Assembly (NCBI RefSeq): GCF_958450345.1
Contig: NC_088784.1
Location: forward strand, 46,821,278-46,885,277
Direction: 5' to 3'
DNA length: 64,000 nt
From: Calliphora vicina
Lineage: Eukaryota > Arthropoda > Insecta > Diptera > Calliphoridae
Position 1 is the stretch's first letter. Each line of letters opens with the position of its first letter. The notes under the pieces are model-generated. The model was given only the letters and a program-made list of their open reading frames with translations. It was not told the DNA's origin and ran no database searches. Of this stretch, positions 11,041 through 23,044 are shown one piece after another. Position numbers and translations under genes: made by a program.

Positions 11041-12756
11041 AAATAACTTACTTTACTGTCAAAATGCCATTAACCATCTCAGATTGCAAAAGATTTTTTA
11101 ATTTTAATTTTACAATATTAAGCTGGCTAAAAACTCACTCCACTTCCGCATTTGACCATGGCATACAAAGAATTTGCAAATCAAAATCAGCTAGTTCTTT
11201 GAAAATATTATTACCTTCGAGAAGTTTGCTATTTAAAATCAGCAAAATCGGTCCATAAATAGCTGAGATATGAGGAAAAAACCAAGACAACCTCGATTTT
11301 TAACCTATTTTTGATCTATATCTGGATTACTAAGTCATTAATATAGACAATATGGATATCTAATGATAGATATTTCAAAGTCCATTGCAACGATGTAGAT
11401 AAGGCTATAGTAAGTTGGACCTACAATGGGTCAAAATCGGGAAAAATATTTTTTAACCCGAATTTTTTTTTCATCAAACTATTTTTTTTTCAGAAAAAAA
11501 AAATTTTTTTTTAAAAAATTAAAAAAAATTTGGAAAAACAATTAAAAAAAAATAAATTTTGTTTATCTAAAAATATTTAAACAAATTTATTTTAAAGTAT
11601 AATTTGGTGAAGGGTATATAAGATTCGGCACAGCCGAATATAACTCTCTTACTTGTTTATACTCTGTTTCTTCACTTGAGGTTAAAAAGGAAAAATGTAA
11701 ATTGTTAAATTTCATACATTCTAATAGGAATTTCAATTATAAATTGCTGAATTAGATAAAAATGTTTTGTACTTTTGAAATAAAATATCTTTTGCGTAAA
11801 CTAGTCTTTCTAACAATTGTTTAGTATATTATTTCAGTTGTTATACCATCATATTTAGGTGGAGGGTATTTAAGATTCGAATATAGTACTCTTACTTGTT
11901 AAAATTGACTTTGTATTGCAGAAATATGCTGGACATTGTATCATAAAAAAAATGAAATTAATGAATACTTCCTATCCAAATTTGCTATCGAAGGTAAAAT
12001 AATAGACATATTAGTGACTTTTAGTTAAATTTGTACTATTTTTTTCATGCTGAATTTTTGGGGTACTTTAAAATAAAATTCTTAATAAATGCGAAACTAA
12101 CCCTAAGCTCTCCTTTGTTGTGTGTTATTTCTGACTTTTTGGTGTATTCAGGGACTTATAGTAAAATTTCACGGATAATATTTTTGCGGAACATTTAAAC
12201 CCCTTAAATCCATGTTTTAATGGTGTTTCTTTTGCTCTTTTTTAAAAGAATGACAAAAAAGACCCATGCCTTGAGGATTTAGAGGGTTAATATATTCTTC
12301 AAAAATGTTCTCCGTAACATTTAACATAAATTTGCTGAACACATTTTATACCTAAAATGTAAGGATCACATGGATTCTTATGCCGATTAACAATACGAAT
12401 GTAATTCAGATGTAAACTTTCAAAACGCCGATACACGTGTCCTTTTTTTGTCTCATCTATCAAAATTTATTGGTCGGACCTTGTAATTTTTTTGTGTTGT
12501 ACAGTGTAATTAAAGCAGCTGTGGTGTTTGAGCCAGTGTTGCCAAAACTTTAAGACCATATCCAATCAGATTACACTTAAAATAACGACAGAAACCACTA
12601 ATTCTTTAAATAAAACCGTTTATTTAAACCGCTATATTTTTAAATTAATTAGTATATTTCTGAAGTACGAATTAAATCTAAAAACTTTTTCGATTGTTAC
12701 TTTAATTTTTTTTTTTTAAATTTTAAAAATTGTTTTTTTATTTTTTAAATTTTTTT

Positions 12757-13217
12757 TTTGTGAAAATTTTTTTTTTCCGATTTTGACCCATTGTAGGTCC
12801 AACTTACGATGGTCATATATACGTCGTTGCAAATGTCTTTGAAATATCTATCATTAGATATCCATATTGTCTATATTAATGTCTTAGTAATCCAGATATA
12901 GGTTAAAAATAGGTCAAAAATCGAGGTTGTCTTGGTTTTTTCCTCATATCTCAGCCATTTGTGGACCGATTTTGACAGAATTATTGAAGATTTGGATCCC
13001 GAAGATATCTGGGGTCTTCAGAAAATTGATTTCAACAGACAGACGGACATGGCTTAATCGACTCCGTTTTCGAGAAGTTTGCTATTTAAAATCAGCAAAA
13101 TCGGTATATAAGGATCCAGAATATATATACTTTATAGGGTCGGAAATGAAAAATGTAGAAATTACAAACGGAATGACAAACTTATATATACCCTTCTCAC
13201 GAAGGTGAAGGGTATAA
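12757..13217 (-). repeat. mini-me-like repeat, reverse, second tandem copy
   Basis: The same element as at 10580-11040, carried by the 2,177-bp duplication, including the internally inverted 35-bp block at about 13059-13097. Confidence 0.65.
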
Positions 13218-13393
13218 AAATAACTTACTTTACTGTCAAAATGCCATTAACCATCTCAGATTGCAAAAGATTTTTTAATTTTAATTTTACAATATTAAGC
13301 TGGCTAAAAACTCACTCCACTTCCGCATTTGACCATGGCATACAAAGAATTTGCAAATCAAAATCAGCTAGTTCTTTGAAAATATTATTACCT

Positions 13394-14138
13394 GCTGAAA
13401 CCTGATACTGCAAAACCTCAAACCAAAACGATGTAATATTTGAAAGATTTTTCCACCTAATAATGTTTATGTTACTGAGCTGCATTAAAATTTTTTCAAT
13501 TCGGATGTAAATTGTTCCAAACATGGAATAACATCTTCTTGTTTTGATTGAAATACATTATTTATGGAAAAACTATCTTTTTTGACAAAATGTCTCGGTT
13601 TTCTGGTAATCTGAAAGTTTGATAAAGATTAATTATAGAAGCAAAAAATAAATAAGTTTTACCTTTGAATCAATTGCTCCAACAGCGATATACAAAAATG
13701 TACATATCGTTATTTCTGATTCCTTTTCAGACATAATAATTTGTATTTTCGTATTTCAGTTTCAAACTGATAACCCAAATAACTATTTTGCTTACTGCCT
13801 GTTCCACGATGTCGAAAGAAAAATGAGTCATACAAATTTGTATGAAAAACACTCAGGCGCATATTCAGATATCATAACTAAAGTTGCAACTAGTAAAACA
13901 GAAACTAAAAAATAGTTCATAGATAGTTATCTTATTGACAATTCATAACTAGCTTAGTTACTGCTTTGACATGTAGAGAAAACAAAATGTAGATAATATT
14001 TTGATCGATATATACTATAGTTTGTATGTAAATCAGACATGCGCAGCCCATACCACAATTGTGGAAAATCAAATCACACGTATTCTTATGCTCTTACATT
14101 TTAGTAGTCGTTGTCCACTCAACGAGACAACTAGGAAT
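13394..14138. repeat. Unassigned DNA with a dispersed repeat
   Basis: The part 13850-14040 is an inverted copy of 23190-23430 (shared CATAACTAGCTTAGTTACTG and GACATGTAGAGAAAACA-like blocks). The homology resumes at 15475-15520 (CAATTAAAATAAGGGCATG). The hAT elements between therefore seem to have interrupted one older repeat. No coding frame. Confidence 0.5.
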
Positions 14139-14679
14139 CACGGTTGCCAACTCTTCAGCTCAGATAATGGCTAAATTTAGAATTATAAATGGCTAGAAAT
14201 GGCTAAAACCCAAAATAACTGAATACAAATTTATAAATATTGTCTTTTTATTTAGTGAGATCGACTTTCCTAGTATATAAAATATTACATTTCTTAGCAG
14301 ATTACAAAATTGTAATATCAATAAAAATTGGTTCCTTTTGGATAAATTTAATAAATTTTTGAGCTCTTATAAACAAAATTGGATCCATTAAATAAATGCA
14401 GAATTGATTTTTGAATATGAATGATGTGTTTGCTTTGGAAACAATTTCGCAACCTGTTCTCATCAAATCATCTACATAAGATTTTTTTTAAAAAAATACT
14501 GTTTCTTTGTCATTTGATGAAAATTATTGTTTTATTTTTAAAAAAATTTCAAGAAAAGTTTAAAATAAAAAAGGCTAGGACAAAATAAAATGGCTAGATT
14601 AAATCTAGCCATTTCTGTATGGCTAAATGAAAATAAAATCGCTAGTTCTAGCCGGAAAATGGCTAAATTGGCAACTTTG
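14139..14679. mobile_element. Non-autonomous hAT element, 8-bp TSD
   Basis: 541 bp between direct repeats CTAGGAAT (14131-14138 and 14680-14687). The ends are inverted: CACGGTTGCCAACT and AATTGGCAACTTTG. Multiple ATGGCTAAAT/ATTTAGCCAT motifs lie near both ends. An 8-bp duplication with ends containing GTTGCCA is typical of hAT. No transposase. Confidence 0.85.
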
Positions 14680-14689
14680 CTAGGAATAC

Positions 14690-15390
14690 ACATGAGGACT
14701 GGTGTATGATTTTTTCTTTATTTTTTCAGTTTTTGTATAATTTAAAATAGGTGAAAAATGGCGGTATTTTCAAAACTTTCGCGGGACAAAAGATAATAAT
14801 ATACCTCAACTACCTTAACACTAGCGGAGTACATCATTGCAAATGCAAAATTGAAAAGGTTTTTTGTGTATTTTGTTATTGGATTACGGTAAAATTTTGC
14901 ATTTGCTATGATGCTAGACCATTCCCACTTAATAGTGAACTCCGCTACTATATTTCTCCCAAATTGTAAATTTACGCAATAAATGTGTAAATCTTATAAT
15001 AGAGATAAATTAAAGAAAATTTCGTCCAGTATAAAAAATACGTAACATGTTTTGTTGGTTTGCTTGCTACTTGATTTGCAAATTTTCCATACAAAAAATA
15101 AAGAAATATATTGGAAAATATTGGGAGCCAAAATAACTGGACATCTTTTGAGTTTTTGGATGAATCCGCTTCGTGCAAACGTTTTGAAATTGCTGACTCA
15201 GTAGTTCCAATTGACAACTCTTGTTGAGTTTGACAACTATCTTTATTGAGTAACGCCTCCAATTCTTGGGTATTTCAGTCACGGACAACCAGCCAGAAAA
15301 TGGTTGTATTTTTATAAAATAAGTATAAGCGGGATTTCATGACTAAAAGCGGGACAATCCCGCGAAAATCGGGACATTTGGCAACCCTAG
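14690..15390. mobile_element. Non-autonomous element ending GGGACATTTGGCAACCCTAG
   Basis: The right end is CATTTGGCAACCCTAG preceded by repeated CGGGACA/CCCGC motifs. The left side has CGCGGGACAAAAG (near 14780) but no matching terminal GTTGCC, so the left end is damaged. A second copy of the family lies at about 48241-49432 inside the BEL element (shared CAGCCAGAAAATG / CAGCCAGAAGATG and GAGTTTGACAACTAT blocks). Ends of this kind suggest hAT. Short minus-strand frames at 14972-15288 are not supported as genes. Confidence 0.6.
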
Positions 15391-17470
15391 TTTGTAGATG
15401 CACTGAATAAAATAAAGAATTGAATGTGTTGGTGAGCGTAATTGTTTTGGTGAGAGAATTTTATTTTATCTCTGATGTAAATCAATTAAAATAAGGGCAT
15501 GTAAAATTAAATTTTTCAACATAATGTTGTTGACAAAAAAAAACACATCTCTTGGTAAACTGAATATACGCCCCAATTTTTTAAATTTTTTTCGAATAGT
15601 TTTCATACAAATTTGTTCGAATCATTTTTCTTTCGACATCGTGAAACAGGCCTTTAATGTAATTTTCAAAACATTCGATTTGAAATTGTTTTTCTGTATC
15701 GCATATTTTAGTTTCTAATGAATTTATTTATAGGATCTGAACTATTGCTTTGAAAACTCATGTTGACAACATTCATGTCCGAAAGAATTGAATTTAAAAG
15801 GAAAGGTTGGTAAAATTTACTGGATCTTTATACATATTATAAAGCGTTTCAGCTGAATAGCATCTTTCTGAGAGACGGCAATACCAAAATATGTTCTAAC
15901 CATTAGCAAATAATTCTTTTGACTGCTACATTTATAGATAGCCATCGAGTATCGCAAATACGAGTAATATTTAAAGGTTGCACAATACGCATTATATGAA
16001 AAAACGTAAAAATTTGTCAAAGGGGGCAAGGTTTGTGAAACTTCTGAGGAGTAAATAAAGGCCTTTTATATAAGTATTTGATAATGTTGAAAATATTAGG
16101 ACTTGAGGACTGATATTTTAGTAAAATTAAATAAAATATATGAAAAACGAAAAAAATTTTAATATTTTAGTGATTTTCCACGAATAAAAATATAAAATTT
16201 GAATTAATGTAAAATTTTAAGAGTTAAGGATATCATAACAAAATTTGGAACCAATATAGACCAATAAATCAATGGATAAGTCTCTTGCCCAACAACAACT
16301 TAACCCGATATTACCTCTGACATCTACAATCACTAGAGACTTGCGCAACTTAATTGCCTAGTGTGAAAGACGTCTAAGCGGTAGGAAGCTGAACAAACAT
16401 AAATCAACTTGAAAACACCTAGGCTTAAACCATGTGAAATTTCGTAACAATATATCCAATAGTTCCCCAGATACCGAATTATTTCCAAAATAATTCGGTA
16501 TTTGTGTGATTTGTTACTTAAATAAGATTAACACAATGAATGACGGAGTTCAGACATCTAATCGGTTTTGGGTACAGACAAGTCTAAGAATAATTTGCCC
16601 ATATCACTTTGAAACGTGAAGATCCAATACATTTTTGGAGGTCTTCCTAAAGTGTACCGACAAAACATTTGGAACACTTTGTTCTATGTAGCCGGATTTG
16701 TTGGCAGGTAGTAGAATCCTCAAATTGGTGCTTTAAAACCGACGTCAAATGATCGACAGGTGCTATATGTCCGTGTAAGGTATTTTATTTTGTTGATTAA
16801 ATCCACCTTTTGAGATATTGTGTTTATTTGTAGATGCGTGAGCAATTAAATACCGACAAAAAGCCTTGGATGTATTGTCATATTCACTTATCCAATATTT
16901 AAGTTGTGGGTTTGATTTCCATTATTTTCTAAATTTCTGACTATAGGTTGGTTTTCCCATTATGCTGCATTAAAAATAAGAAACAATAAGCACATTAAAT
17001 TTATTATAAATATATATTTAGATATTTTCTTACCAATTCACTTCTTACCAATTCAATTGTTCAACTATCTCTTTTTGAAAGAAAAATTTTACGGTTCAAT
17101 TCCTAACACTTCAACGTCATAAATGCCAAAAATGTATGCCAATTGGCCACTCAGTTTATATATAAACAGCTGTTAAATTTTACATTTTTTAAATAAAGTT
17201 TTCAAGCTAAAAAAAGTAGAAAAAATTGCATTAAGGAAAAAGTGATTTTTTTTTTAAAAAATTATTTATGAGTAAGATTTTACCAAAATGGATTGCAATA
17301 CCGGAGGTGTGAGCTTAAAAAAAACCATAAAATATTTCACAAAATGTTAATATTATGTGTAGAATTTCGTATTTTTATTAGCAATGTTTTTTGTGAAGTT
17401 ACGAAAAAATTGTTTGTCTTCTGTAGTATAGAACTTACGTTGCCTGCATTTGCCCAAGGAATGATACATA
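15391..17470. other. No recognised gene
   Basis: About 2 kb of AT-rich DNA. A perfect 14-bp stem with a 3-base loop lies at 16471-16501 (ATACCGAATTATTT / AAATAATTCGGTAT). The 60-76-codon frames at 15524, 15817 and 17293 show no family features, domains or splice context that I can recognise. Confidence 0.5.
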
Positions 17471-18221
17471 CAGTGGTGGTCAAAACATATGCAACTAGCA
17501 ACAGAATTTTACAAAAGTTGTAATGGTATGGGGGCTGTTTTTAAGCTGCTGGAGTTGGCCCATCGCTCAGAATTAATGAAATAATGGATGGATTTATCTA
17601 TAGAGACATCTTGGAAAGGGTAATGCTTCCAAATTCTGAGGATAATATGCCTCTTCCATGAGTTATTCAGTACGATAACGACCCCAAGCACTCTTCACAT
17701 GTTGTTAAATCGAGGTTAGCCCAAGAAAGAGTTTCAGTAATGGAATGGCCATCACAATTCCCGGATTTAAATCCCATTGAGAACTTTTGGGAAATTGTTA
17801 ATCAAAGAATCGACCCCGAAAATTGCACAAATTCAGATATTATGTTTGAAGAATTGGTAGATGCTTGGAACGCTATTCCTGCAAATTATATTCCCAATAT
17901 GATATCTTCACTGCCTTGCCGATGTAAGGCCGTCATTGAAAATATGGGATTTGCCACCAAATATTAAGTTTTATAGACATAAATGTTTTAGAAGCAATTA
18001 GTTGCATATGTTTTGGCCATTGAAATATCAACCCATACGTAGTTTTTTTAATTTTTTTTCTTTTCACTGCAAAAAATTCTGAATTAAATTTCATATTCTC
18101 ATTTTTAAAGCATTAATAAAAAATATTATAAGCAAATGAATATTTTGGTTTACCTTTAAAAGTAGTTTAAACAACTTTTGTAAAATTATGTTGCTAGTTG
18201 CAAATGTTTTGACCACCACTG
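17471..18221 (+). mobile_element. Deleted Tc1-type transposon
   Basis: Inverted ends CAGTGGTGGTCAAAACAT (17471) and ATGTTTTGACCACCACTG (to 18221) flanked by TA on both sides (17469-17470, 18222-18223), the Tc1/mariner target. The end homology continues to about 50 bp through ACTAGCAACA and TTTTACAAAAGTTGT. The left end runs directly into the middle of a transposase gene, so the N-terminal half is deleted; total length is 751 bp. Confidence 0.9.
17519..17967 (+). pseudogene. Tc1-like transposase, C-terminal half
   Basis: The stretch starts at a VMVWG-like motif fused to the left terminal repeat. It continues after a frame change through GFIYRDILE, has an in-frame TGA near 17659, then the DDE motif block QYDNDPKH and, from 17740 on, WPSQFPDLNPIENFWE and AVIENMGFATKY before a TAA at 17965-17967. 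The second Asp and the Glu of the DDE catalytic triad are visible. The helix-turn-helix DNA-binding region and first Asp are missing. The protein cuts and pastes the element in the nucleus; this copy is dead. Confidence 0.9.
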
Positions 18222-18370
18222 TATGTGGTTATTTGTGGGAAGATCAGGCTTCATTCCATACTCAAATTGTTTGCAACTACTTGCACCGAAGCAAATAATT
18301 TCCAGAAACATACTAAAATTTTGTGAACCTACTTTTACCGAAGCATTAGAGATTAATGTGGCAAGTTTTA

Positions 18371-19362
18371 TTCGATTAACCGAATAATTTCTATTTTAAT
18401 TTTAAATTGAAAATACAACAACGAATTTTGTGTACAAAAACATAAAAAACAGCAAATAAGGCATTTGAGATCATTTTTGTAAACATATCAACATTTGCAA
18501 CAACGTCATAACTCAAAATCCGTGTTTTTGGAACTGAGTAATACAAAATATAATCTTTCATATATTTTTATCAGTTTTCAAAAAAGTCAATTGTTTTTTG
18601 TGTTTTTTAGTTGTAAACATCAAAATTAAAATTCATGTTTTCTCGTATAATTGATAAGTAAAAATTTGGGTTAAATACAGATTAGAAAGATATTGAGAAT
18701 ATCTGAAATCGCATGATTTGTTGAAGATTTATTTAAGAAATAAAATGTCATAAAACATTCAAAGACGTTTTTCTCGAAACGACTTTTTTAATTATGACGT
18801 TGTTGCAGCAAATGAGCGATGTGTGAGTTTTTTAGGATTTTAGTGAGATCTTCTGAAATAATATTTTATAAAAATAATATAATTTAAACGATATTTTTCT
18901 TTAGATTTAATAAAACTTTTCTTGGAAAAAAACTCTCTCGCTGATTGTATATATTTCAGAAATCAAAAGCATGATAAAGAATATTCCTTTTTGGATTGTT
19001 TTAGATTTTGATTAATTTAATAGTTTCGTTTAGTTATGATAACAGACTAATTTCCAAAAAAAAAAATCGTCATTACATGTAAATACAAACAAAGTTTCAA
19101 AGACATGTAAATTAAATATGTCAGTTGTTATAGATACTCACTAATCATGTTTATTGGATGTTCAAATATATCTAATTTTAATTTGAAATTTGTATTTGAA
19201 TTGAAAGGGAAAAATAAATACAAAAAAAAATTTTAAAGTGCAAAAAAAAGGAATTTCGTTTAATCGACACAAATTAATCGGTTTATTTGTTATTTGAAAA
19301 TCGGCAATTTTAAATTATTCGAACAGTTAACCGTCTAAAATTAATCGGTTAACCGATTAACG
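18371..19362. mobile_element. hAT-like element with TTAACCGATTAA motifs, ends damaged
   Basis: It shares its interior with the complete element at 30967-31675 (AACCGAATAATTTCTATTTT on the left, CACAAATTAATCGGTTTATT on the right). The first roughly 100 bp and last bases of the complete copy are missing. It is rich in CGGTTAA/TTAACCG subterminal motifs and has no coding frame. Confidence 0.6.
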
Positions 19363-19639
19363 GCATTTGTGGAAAGTGTTATGAGAATATAGATTGAAAT
19401 CATTTTTTATCACAAAAGAGGGGAGGGGGATTGTTGGAAATTTTTTTAAAATGCTTATTTTAGCAGCAGGGGTCTCTACGCAAAGTTTTATGATGCTAGA
19501 TCCCTGGAATATAGTTTTTGCCGCAATTTTGGCTTTTGGACACATAGTGCAATGTGTATATTTGTTTATAAAAAATAATTTTTGTATTTTAGTTTTTCTG
19601 TTTATAAAAATTTATTTTTTTTTTCAAGTTTTTCTTTTT

Positions 19640-19862
19640 TTACCACCGGTTTCAGTCACTTGCGATTTTTTAATAACTAACATTTTTTCACCAATTTTTG
19701 TCTTTTATATCTTATTATAACGACAATTACGTACACATTTCTATTCTTTTAAATTAAATTGTAAAAGTCATTATTTAATGGCAAAATTTTTACAAAAACT
19801 GAAAAAATTGCATATTTTCCCCTTGTAAATGCACCTCAAAACTTCAACGTCGTTGCGCCTCC
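19640..19862 (-). repeat. Fragment of the R palindromic repeat
   Basis: It matches the outer arm of the 42.1-51.0 kb repeat (shared ATTTTTGTCTTTTATATCT, AACGACAATTACG and CCCCTTGTAAATGCACCTCA) in the orientation of its right arm. Isolated fragment. The 108-codon frame at 19394-19720 is low complexity and not a gene. Confidence 0.55.
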
Positions 19863-19984
19863 AGTTAACGTTATCCTATCATCCTAATATTTTACACAAT
19901 GTGTTTCTACAATACATAGAACAATTCTAGAGGGGGGGACGGTCAAAATTCGCAATTTTATTTTTTTGGAGCACTCTAATGTAC

Positions 19985-20480
19985 ATATTATTTTCGTTGT
20001 CCATATTATATAAAAAACAGTTTTTAATAAATTTTTTAAAGTTTTTCTTACAGTTTGGCTATTTTTAAAAGAAAACGGTTTTTTATTTTTGTGCAAATGT
20101 CTAATGTTTCCAGCGTTGCCAGAAAAAATGTTAAAAACAGAGTTGCATTAGCAAAAACTCATTGTTTGTAACTAGTTTATCTCAGAAGCTAGTTACAAAC
20201 CTGTTTTTGTTTTGTATGGATAAACAAGTTTCTCAAACTAGTTTATCACCATAAACAACTTATAACATGTTTATGGCGTAGGTGTAAATGCACTATTACA
20301 AACAACGAGTTTTTGATAATGCAACTCTGTTTTTCAACATTTTTCTGGCAACGCTGGTGACATTTGCTCAAAAATAAAAAAACTGTTTTCTTTAAAAAAA
20401 AAGCCAAACTGTAAGAAAAAGTTTACAAATTTTATTTAAAAGTGTTTTTTATATAATATGTACAACGAAAATAAAACGTA
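19985..20480. mobile_element. Foldback element (TTTCGTTG arms)
   Basis: Inverted arms of about 180 bp (19985-20170 and 20300-20480) with ACAGTTTGGCTWTTTTTAAA, CCAGCGTTGCCAGAAAAA and ACAGAGTTGCATTA. The centre contains AACTAGTTT/AAACTAGTT motifs. The element at 7036-7518 holds one arm and the centre. It directly abuts the large FB element at 20494. Confidence 0.7.
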
Positions 20481-20493
20481 TGTTTATATGTAT

Positions 20494-23040
20494 GGGGCAT
20501 TTCATGTCAAGTGAACCAACTTTTGAAATCGATGTCTTCCGATCGGGATGAAATTTGCACCAAGGTTAGCTCTATTGGATAGTAACTCAGACACAATTTT
20601 TCAACAACATCGGTCGAGAACTCTCTGAGTTATAGGGGGTAAAATTTTGACAATTTGGTCAAACAGGGGTTTTTTCTTATCCATGTAACTTATTACCTAT
20701 TGTTCTTAGCAAAATGTGTCCCAAATAGTATAGATAGCTATTTCTTCGATCTTTCGAAAAAAAATATTAAAAAAAAAAAATAAAAAATTTTTAATATTTT
20801 TTTTCCGAAATCAAAAACTTTTTTGACTTTTTTTTAAAATACGTCCTTTTTTTTTTTTTTTTCTTAAAATAAAGTTTAGATATTTTCCTTGAACACCTAC
20901 TTGGTCGCTTAGTGGGATGCGAGTGGGATATCTATCAAAATAAATATTTTGTAACTCAAAACATCAAATTTTTGACTTTTTTTGCAAAATCAAAAACTTT
21001 GTTGACTTTTTTTTTCAAAATGGACCCTTTTTTAATCTTTTTTTTTAGGTCAAACAAAAGCTTAGATATTATCCTTGAAGACCCTTTTGGTCGCTTAGTG
21101 GGATGCGAGTGGGATATCTATCAAAATAAATATTTTTTAACTCAAGACTTACAATTTTTGACTTTTTTTTTTGCAAATACGATTTTTTTTCCAAATGGGC
21201 CCTTTTTTTAAAATTTTTTTTGTAGTCAAAAGAAAGCTTAGGTCCATTCCTTTAAGATATTTTTAGTCCCTTAGTGGGATGCGAGTGGGATATCTATCAA
21301 AATAAATATTTTGTAACGCAAGACATACAATTTTTTATTTTTTTTTTGCAAAATCAAAATTTTTTTCCAATATGGGCCCTTTTTTAATTTTTTTTTTGCT
21401 CAAAAGAAAGCCTAGGTCCATTCCTTTAAGATATTTTTAGTCCCTTAGTGGGATGCGAGTGGGATATCTATCAAAATAAATATTTTAACACAAAAATTGT
21501 ATGTCTTGAGTTACAAAACATTTATTTTGATATATATCCCACTCGCATCCCACTAAGCGATCAAAACCATCTTAAAGGAATAGGCCTAAGCTTTCTTTAT
21601 AGCAAAAAAAAAAATTACAAAAAGGGCCCATTTTAAAAAAAAGTCAAAAAAGTTTTTGATTTTGCCAAAAAATCAAAAATTGTATATCTTGAGTTACAAA
21701 ATATTTATTTTGATAGATATCCCACTCGTATCCCACTAAGGGACCTAAAATATCTTAAAGGAATGGACCTAAGCTTTCTTTTGACTAAAAAAAAATTTTT
21801 AAAAAAGGGCCCATTTTGAAAAAAAATTCGAATTTGCAAAAAAAAAGTCAATAATTGAATGTCTTGAGTTACAACATTTTTATTTTAATAGATATCCTAC
21901 TCACATCTTCCTAAGTGACAAAATAGGTCTTAAAGGAAAAGACCTAAGCTTTCTTTTGAGCAAAAAAAAATTTTAAAAAAAAAGTCTCATATTGGAAAAA
22001 AATTTCGATTTTGCAAAAAAAAATTAAAAAATTGTTACAAAATATTTATTTTGATAGATATCCCACTCGCATCCCACTAAGGGACTAAAAATATCTTAAA
22101 GGAATGGACCTAGGCTTTCTTTTGAGCAAAAAAAAAAATTAAAAAAGGGCCCATATTGGAAAAAAATTTTGATTTTGCAAAAAAAAATTAAAAAATTGTA
22201 TGTCTTGCGTTACAAAATATTTATTTTGATAGATATCCCACTCGCATCCCACTAAGGGACTAAAAATATCTTAAAGGAATGGACCTAAGCTTTCTTTTGA
22301 CTACAAAAAAAATTTTAAAAAAAGGGCCCATTTGGAAAAAAAATCGTATTTGCAAAAAAAAAAGTCAAAAATTGTAAGTCTTGAGTTAAAAAATATTTAT
22401 TTTGATAGATATCCCACTCGCATCCCACTAAGCGACCAAAAGGGTCTTCAAGGATAATATCTAAGCTTTTGTTTGACCTAAAAAAAAAAATTAAAAAAGG
22501 GTCCATTTTGAAAAAAAAAAGTCAACAAAGTTTTTGATTTTGCAAAAAAAGTCAAAAATTTTATGTTTTGAGTTACAAAATATTTATTTTGATAGATATC
22601 CCACTCGCATCCCACTAAGCGACCAAGTAGGTGTTCAAGGAAAATATCTAAACTTTATTTTAAGAAAAAAAAAAAAAAAAAAAAAAAGGACGTATTTTAA
22701 AAAAAAGTCAAAAAAGTTTTTGATTTCGGAAAAAAAATATTAAAAATTTTTTATTTTTTTTTTTAAATATTTTTTTTCGAAAGATCGAAGAAATAGCTAT
22801 CTATACTATTTGGGACACATTTTGCTAAGAACAATAGGTAATAAGTTACATGGATAAGAAAAAACCCCTGTTTGACCAAATTGTCAAAATTTTACCCCCT
22901 ATAACTCAGAGAGTTCTCGACCGATGTTGTTGAAAAATTGTGTCTGAGTTACTATCCAATAGAGCTAACCTTGGTGCAAATTTCATCCCGATCGGAAGAC
23001 ATCGATTTCAAAAGATGGTTCACTTGACATGAAATGCCCC
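20494..23040. mobile_element. FB-type giant palindromic element, copy 1
   Basis: The ends GGGGCATTTCATGTCAAG and CTTGACATGAAATGCCCC are inverted, with a 4-bp direct repeat GTAT outside (20490-20493, 23041-23044). Inside the ends, about 350 bp of simple sequence leads into a tandem array of units of about 180 bp. Each unit has CTTAGTGGGATGCGAGTGGG, ATATCTATCAAAATAAAT, long A/T runs and often GGGCCC. About four units face right (to about 21485) and about seven face left. This layout (inverted arms of tandem subunits) recalls Drosophila Foldback elements, but I see no shared sequence and the 4-bp duplication differs from the 9 bp known for FB. Short frames such as 20912-21211 come from the subunits. 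Confidence 0.85.
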
Positions 23041-23044
23041 GTAT

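Larger units (their letters stand above)
9039..13393 (+). repeat. 2,177-bp tandem duplication, two copies
   Basis: Bases 9039/9041-11217 repeat at 11216/11218-13393 with an offset of 2,177. I found only three substitutions (near 9082/11259, 9239/11416 and 10324/12501). The joint reads ACCTTCGAG, where the left flank has GCTTTCGAG and the right flank ACCTGCTG, so at most 1-2 bp of microhomology. The unit carries the end of a mini-me, a unique stretch, half of a foldback and an inverted mini-me. Short frames at 10351, 10750 and 11028 recur at 12528, 12927 and 13205 only because of the duplication. Confidence 0.9.

Noticed and set aside
10351..13405. Pairs of identical short frames (63, 93 and about 70 codons)
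   Set aside because: Identity comes from the recent 2,177-bp duplication. The frames lie in mini-me sequence and poly-T tracts and show no protein family.
15817..16029. 70-codon minus-strand frame, possibly a receptor fragment
   Set aside because: No motif or neighbouring exon supports it; similar frames occur by chance in this AT-rich DNA.
19394..19720. 108-codon hydrophobic frame
   Set aside because: Phe/Ile-rich from T-runs, no ATG at the start, overlaps an R-repeat fragment, no recognisable family.
20907..22640. Regularly spaced repeats that could suggest a CRISPR array or a satellite
   Set aside because: Units are about 180 bp, AT-rich, inverted at the centre and bounded by transposon-like ends with 4-bp direct repeats; the host is a eukaryote.
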